The position numbers and the translations under genes were made by a program. Shown here piece after piece: positions 62,405 through 64,000 of a stretch of 64,000 nt of DNA. How positions within the stretch are numbered: the stretch's first letter is position 1; each line of letters starts with the position of its first letter. Source of the stretch: Amycolatopsis sp. NBC_00345 (lineage in GTDB: Bacteria > Actinomycetota > Actinomycetes > Mycobacteriales > Pseudonocardiaceae); NCBI RefSeq assembly GCF_036116635.1, contig NZ_CP107995.1, positions 8,122,001 to 8,186,000 of the forward strand. Direction: 5' to 3'. The notes under the pieces were generated by a model, which was not told the origin of the DNA, did no database searches, and saw only the letters and a program-made list of their open reading frames with translations.

Positions 62405-63807
62405 CAGTTACCGCCCCCTGTCGGCGCCGTACTCGACGTCGAGCAGTCCCTCCCCGCAGGCTGGTTCGCCGACGCCGACGTGCTGCCGGCCGGGGCCGAC
62501 GCGGAGGTGCTCGGCGAGGGCGGGCCGCCGGGTGCCGTCGGCACCCCCGAGGTCGAGCCGCCCGGCGTGACCGGCTTGCAGTCGGTCAGCTGTTTGTTCA
62601 GGCGCAGGAAGTCGTCGATGTACTTGCGCGCGTCGTCCAGGCTCTCGCGCTTGACGCCGTTGCGCACCGCGATGCGCGCGTCCTCCTGCAGGGCCGGGAC
62701 GCGCAGCTTGTCCGTGCACAGCTGGCCCGGCGGGCACGAGCCCTGCTCGAACGTGTGCAGCTGGATGCCGAGGATGCTGCCGGGGACGCCGCGGTAGATC
62801 ACGACCTCCTCGTCCTGTCCTTCGCCGACGTAGTACTGGCTCAGCACGAAGTACCGGGTCGCGATCGCGGCCGCGGCCAGCACGACCAGCACCACGACCA
62901 CGCCGACCAGCCAGCGGAACCGCTTGCGGCGCTTGGCCTTCGGGTCCTCTTCGAGCTGCTGCGGCTCGGTCCGCTGCGGCGGGGGCGGCTGGGTCAGCGC
63001 CCGTGCGCGTGCGGCGGGCGAGTCGCCCTGGTGCCGCTCGTCGCTGCCGTCGCCCGCGGCGCCGCCCACGATCGGGGCGTCGTCGCCGAAGTCGACGTCG
63101 ACCACGTCGGCGATGATCACGGTGACGTTGTCCGTGCCACCGCCTTTGAGCGCGAGCTCGATCATCCGGTCCGCGCAGTCCTGCGGGTCCTTGATCTGCA
63201 CGGCCTCGGCCATGGTCTCGTCGGAGACCATGCCGGACAGGCCGTCGGAGCAGATGAGGTACCGGTCACCGGCGCGCGCCTCGCGCACGGTCAGGCTCGG
63301 TTCCACCTCGTGGCCGGTCAGCGCCTTGAGCAGCAGCGACCGCTGGGGGTGCACCGCCGCCTCTTCTGGCGTGATGCGGCCCTGTTCCAGCAGCTCGTTC
63401 ACGAAGCTGTCGTCACGGGTTATCTGCGCGAATTGCCCCCCGCGCAGCAGATAAGCGCGGGAGTCGCCGACGTGCACCACCCCGAGGCGGGTGCCGGCGA
63501 ACAGGACGGCGGTGAGCGTGGTGCCCATGCCGTCCAGGTCTGGGTCCTGGGAGACGAGTTCGGCGATGGCGCCATTGCCGTTCGACACCGCCTCCCGGAG
63601 CTGGGCGAGCAGGTCGTCGCCCGGCTCGTCGTCGTCGAGGGGGGCGAGCGAGGCGATGACGACCTTGCTGGCCACCTCACCGGCCGCGTGGCCGCCCATT
63701 CCATCGGCGAGCGCGAGCAGGCGGGGGCCGGCGTACACGGAGTCCTGGTTGTTCGAACGAACCAGGCCACGGTCGCTGCGGGCTGCGTAGCGGAGGACGA
63801 GAGTCAT
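62404..63807 (-). CDS. pstP: PP2C-type Ser/Thr protein phosphatase PstP
   Basis: Removes phosphates placed by PknA and PknB. The 467-residue protein has an N-terminal PP2C domain (residues 1-240) with the metal-binding residues in GLVRSNNQDSVY near 15, LALADGMGGHAAGEV near 32, GDSRAYLLRGG near 117, SDGLSGMVSDE near 190 and GGTDNVTVI near 222. A transmembrane helix lies near residue 305, and a Pro/Ser/Thr-rich extracellular tail follows. Its start overlaps the FHA gene by four bases. Confidence 0.95.
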   Translation of the reverse strand: MTLVLRYAARSDRGLVRSNNQDSVYAGPRLLALADGMGGHAAGEVASKVVIASLAPLDDDEPGDDLLAQLREAVSNGNGAIAELVSQDPDLDGMGTTLTAVLFAGTRLGVVHVGDSRAYLLRGGQFAQITRDDSFVNELLEQGRITPEEAAVHPQRSLLLKALTGHEVEPSLTVREARAGDRYLICSDGLSGMVSDETMAEAVQIKDPQDCADRMIELALKGGGTDNVTVIIADVVDVDFGDDAPIVGGAAGDGSDERHQGDSPAARARALTQPPPPQRTEPQQLEEDPKAKRRKRFRWLVGVVVVLVVLAAAAIATRYFVLSQYYVGEGQDEEVVIYRGVPGSILGIQLHTFEQGSCPPGQLCTDKLRVPALQEDARIAVRNGVKRESLDDARKYIDDFLRLNKQLTDCKPVTPGGSTSGVPTAPGGPPSPSTSASAPAGSTSASANQPAGRDCSTSSTAPTGGGN

Positions 63808-64000
63808 GGGCGAAGCTCGATCACCGTCTTGCCGATCCGGATGGGGACTCCGAGCGGGACCCGGAGGGGTGCAGTGACCTTAGCCCGGTCGAGGTAGGTC
63901 CCGTTCGTCGAGCCCAGATCTTCCACGTACCAATCCTCACCGCGCAGGGCGATCCGGGCATGCCGGGTCGACGCGTAGTCGTCGTCGAGCACCAGCGTCG
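63804..64000 (-). CDS. fhaB: FHA-domain protein (FhaB/FipA-like), C-terminal part only
   Basis: The gene runs off the right edge of the window; only its last 64 residues or so are seen. They form a forkhead-associated phosphothreonine-binding domain: SRHARI-type segment STRHARIALRGEDWYVEDLG, followed by STNGTYLDRAKV and the terminal IGKTVIELRP. The Ser-Thr-Asn-Gly loop contacts phosphothreonine. Operon position before pstP matches FhaB, which binds PknA/PknB substrates during division. Confidence 0.9.
   Translation of the reverse strand, partial: TLVLDDDYASTRHARIALRGEDWYVEDLGSTNGTYLDRAKVTAPLRVPLGVPIRIGKTVIELRP

Overview
The window is a high-GC actinobacterial chromosome segment that starts at the replication origin. 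The gene order oriC - dnaN - gnd - recF - DUF721 - gyrB - gyrA - DUF3566 - tRNA-Ile - tRNA-Ala, followed later by ppiA - rhomboid - crgA - class E sortase - pabA - pknB - pknA - pbpA - rodA - pstP - FHA gene, is the standard origin-proximal backbone of Actinomycetes. Codon use (GC-rich third positions, many GTG starts), the type I polyketide synthase and several protein families point to a Pseudonocardiaceae member such as Amycolatopsis. That genus assignment is an inference and was not tested by a search.

Layout. 1-800: oriC, with many DnaA-box-like nonamers and an AT-rich stretch next to dnaN. 800-10962: replication and topoisomerase genes. 11013-12161: tRNA-Ile and tRNA-Ala enclosing a 35-bp tandem repeat, a decayed aminoglycoside-phosphotransferase fragment, a 26-bp perfect palindrome that fits the ParB-binding site parS, and a DLW-39 family small protein. 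12200-12800: an inverted repeat around a terminator, then a lower-GC patch with two short minus-strand ORFs. 13205-32449: a compact biosynthetic gene cluster, with a GlxA-type regulator and an exporter on its right. 34936-36185: two broken genes (an SMP-30-like remnant and a twice-frameshifted LysR gene) that look like a worn insertion border. 36263-47562: housekeeping and conserved actinobacterial genes, including a LipB homologue, a PHP phosphoesterase and PdxH. 47643-51714: an ABC-2 exporter divergent from a NarL-type two-component system. 51717-55293: an intergenic palindrome, fprA with an IdeR/DmdR-like iron box, pabA and a small ABC transporter. 55294-56132: paired direct repeats, a long hairpin and an orphan EACC1-like gene. 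56137-64000: the Ser/Thr kinase and cell-wall elongation operon on the minus strand, whose FHA gene runs off the window.

The main accessory system is the 13-32 kb cluster. PKS-1 is a KS-AT-ACP loading protein in which the KS active-site Cys is Ser (KS-S). PKS-2 is KS-AT-DH-KR-ACP followed by a shortened thioester-reductase-like domain that has lost its catalytic Tyr/Lys segment. Both AT domains carry methylmalonyl signatures (GHSQG, YASH). The predicted ACP-bound chain is therefore a 2-methylpent-2-enoyl unit. The cluster also has an alpha-oxoamine synthase, an ATP-grasp amino acid ligase, two acyl-CoA dehydrogenase homologues, a medium-chain dehydrogenase, an epoxide hydrolase, a DUF3291 protein, a type II thioesterase and an MFS exporter. 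The simplest reading is that the short polyketide acyl chain is released by decarboxylative condensation with an amino acid to give an alpha-amino ketone, which the ATP-grasp enzyme then acylates with an amino acid and the MFS protein exports. I do not recognise this gene combination as a known pathway.
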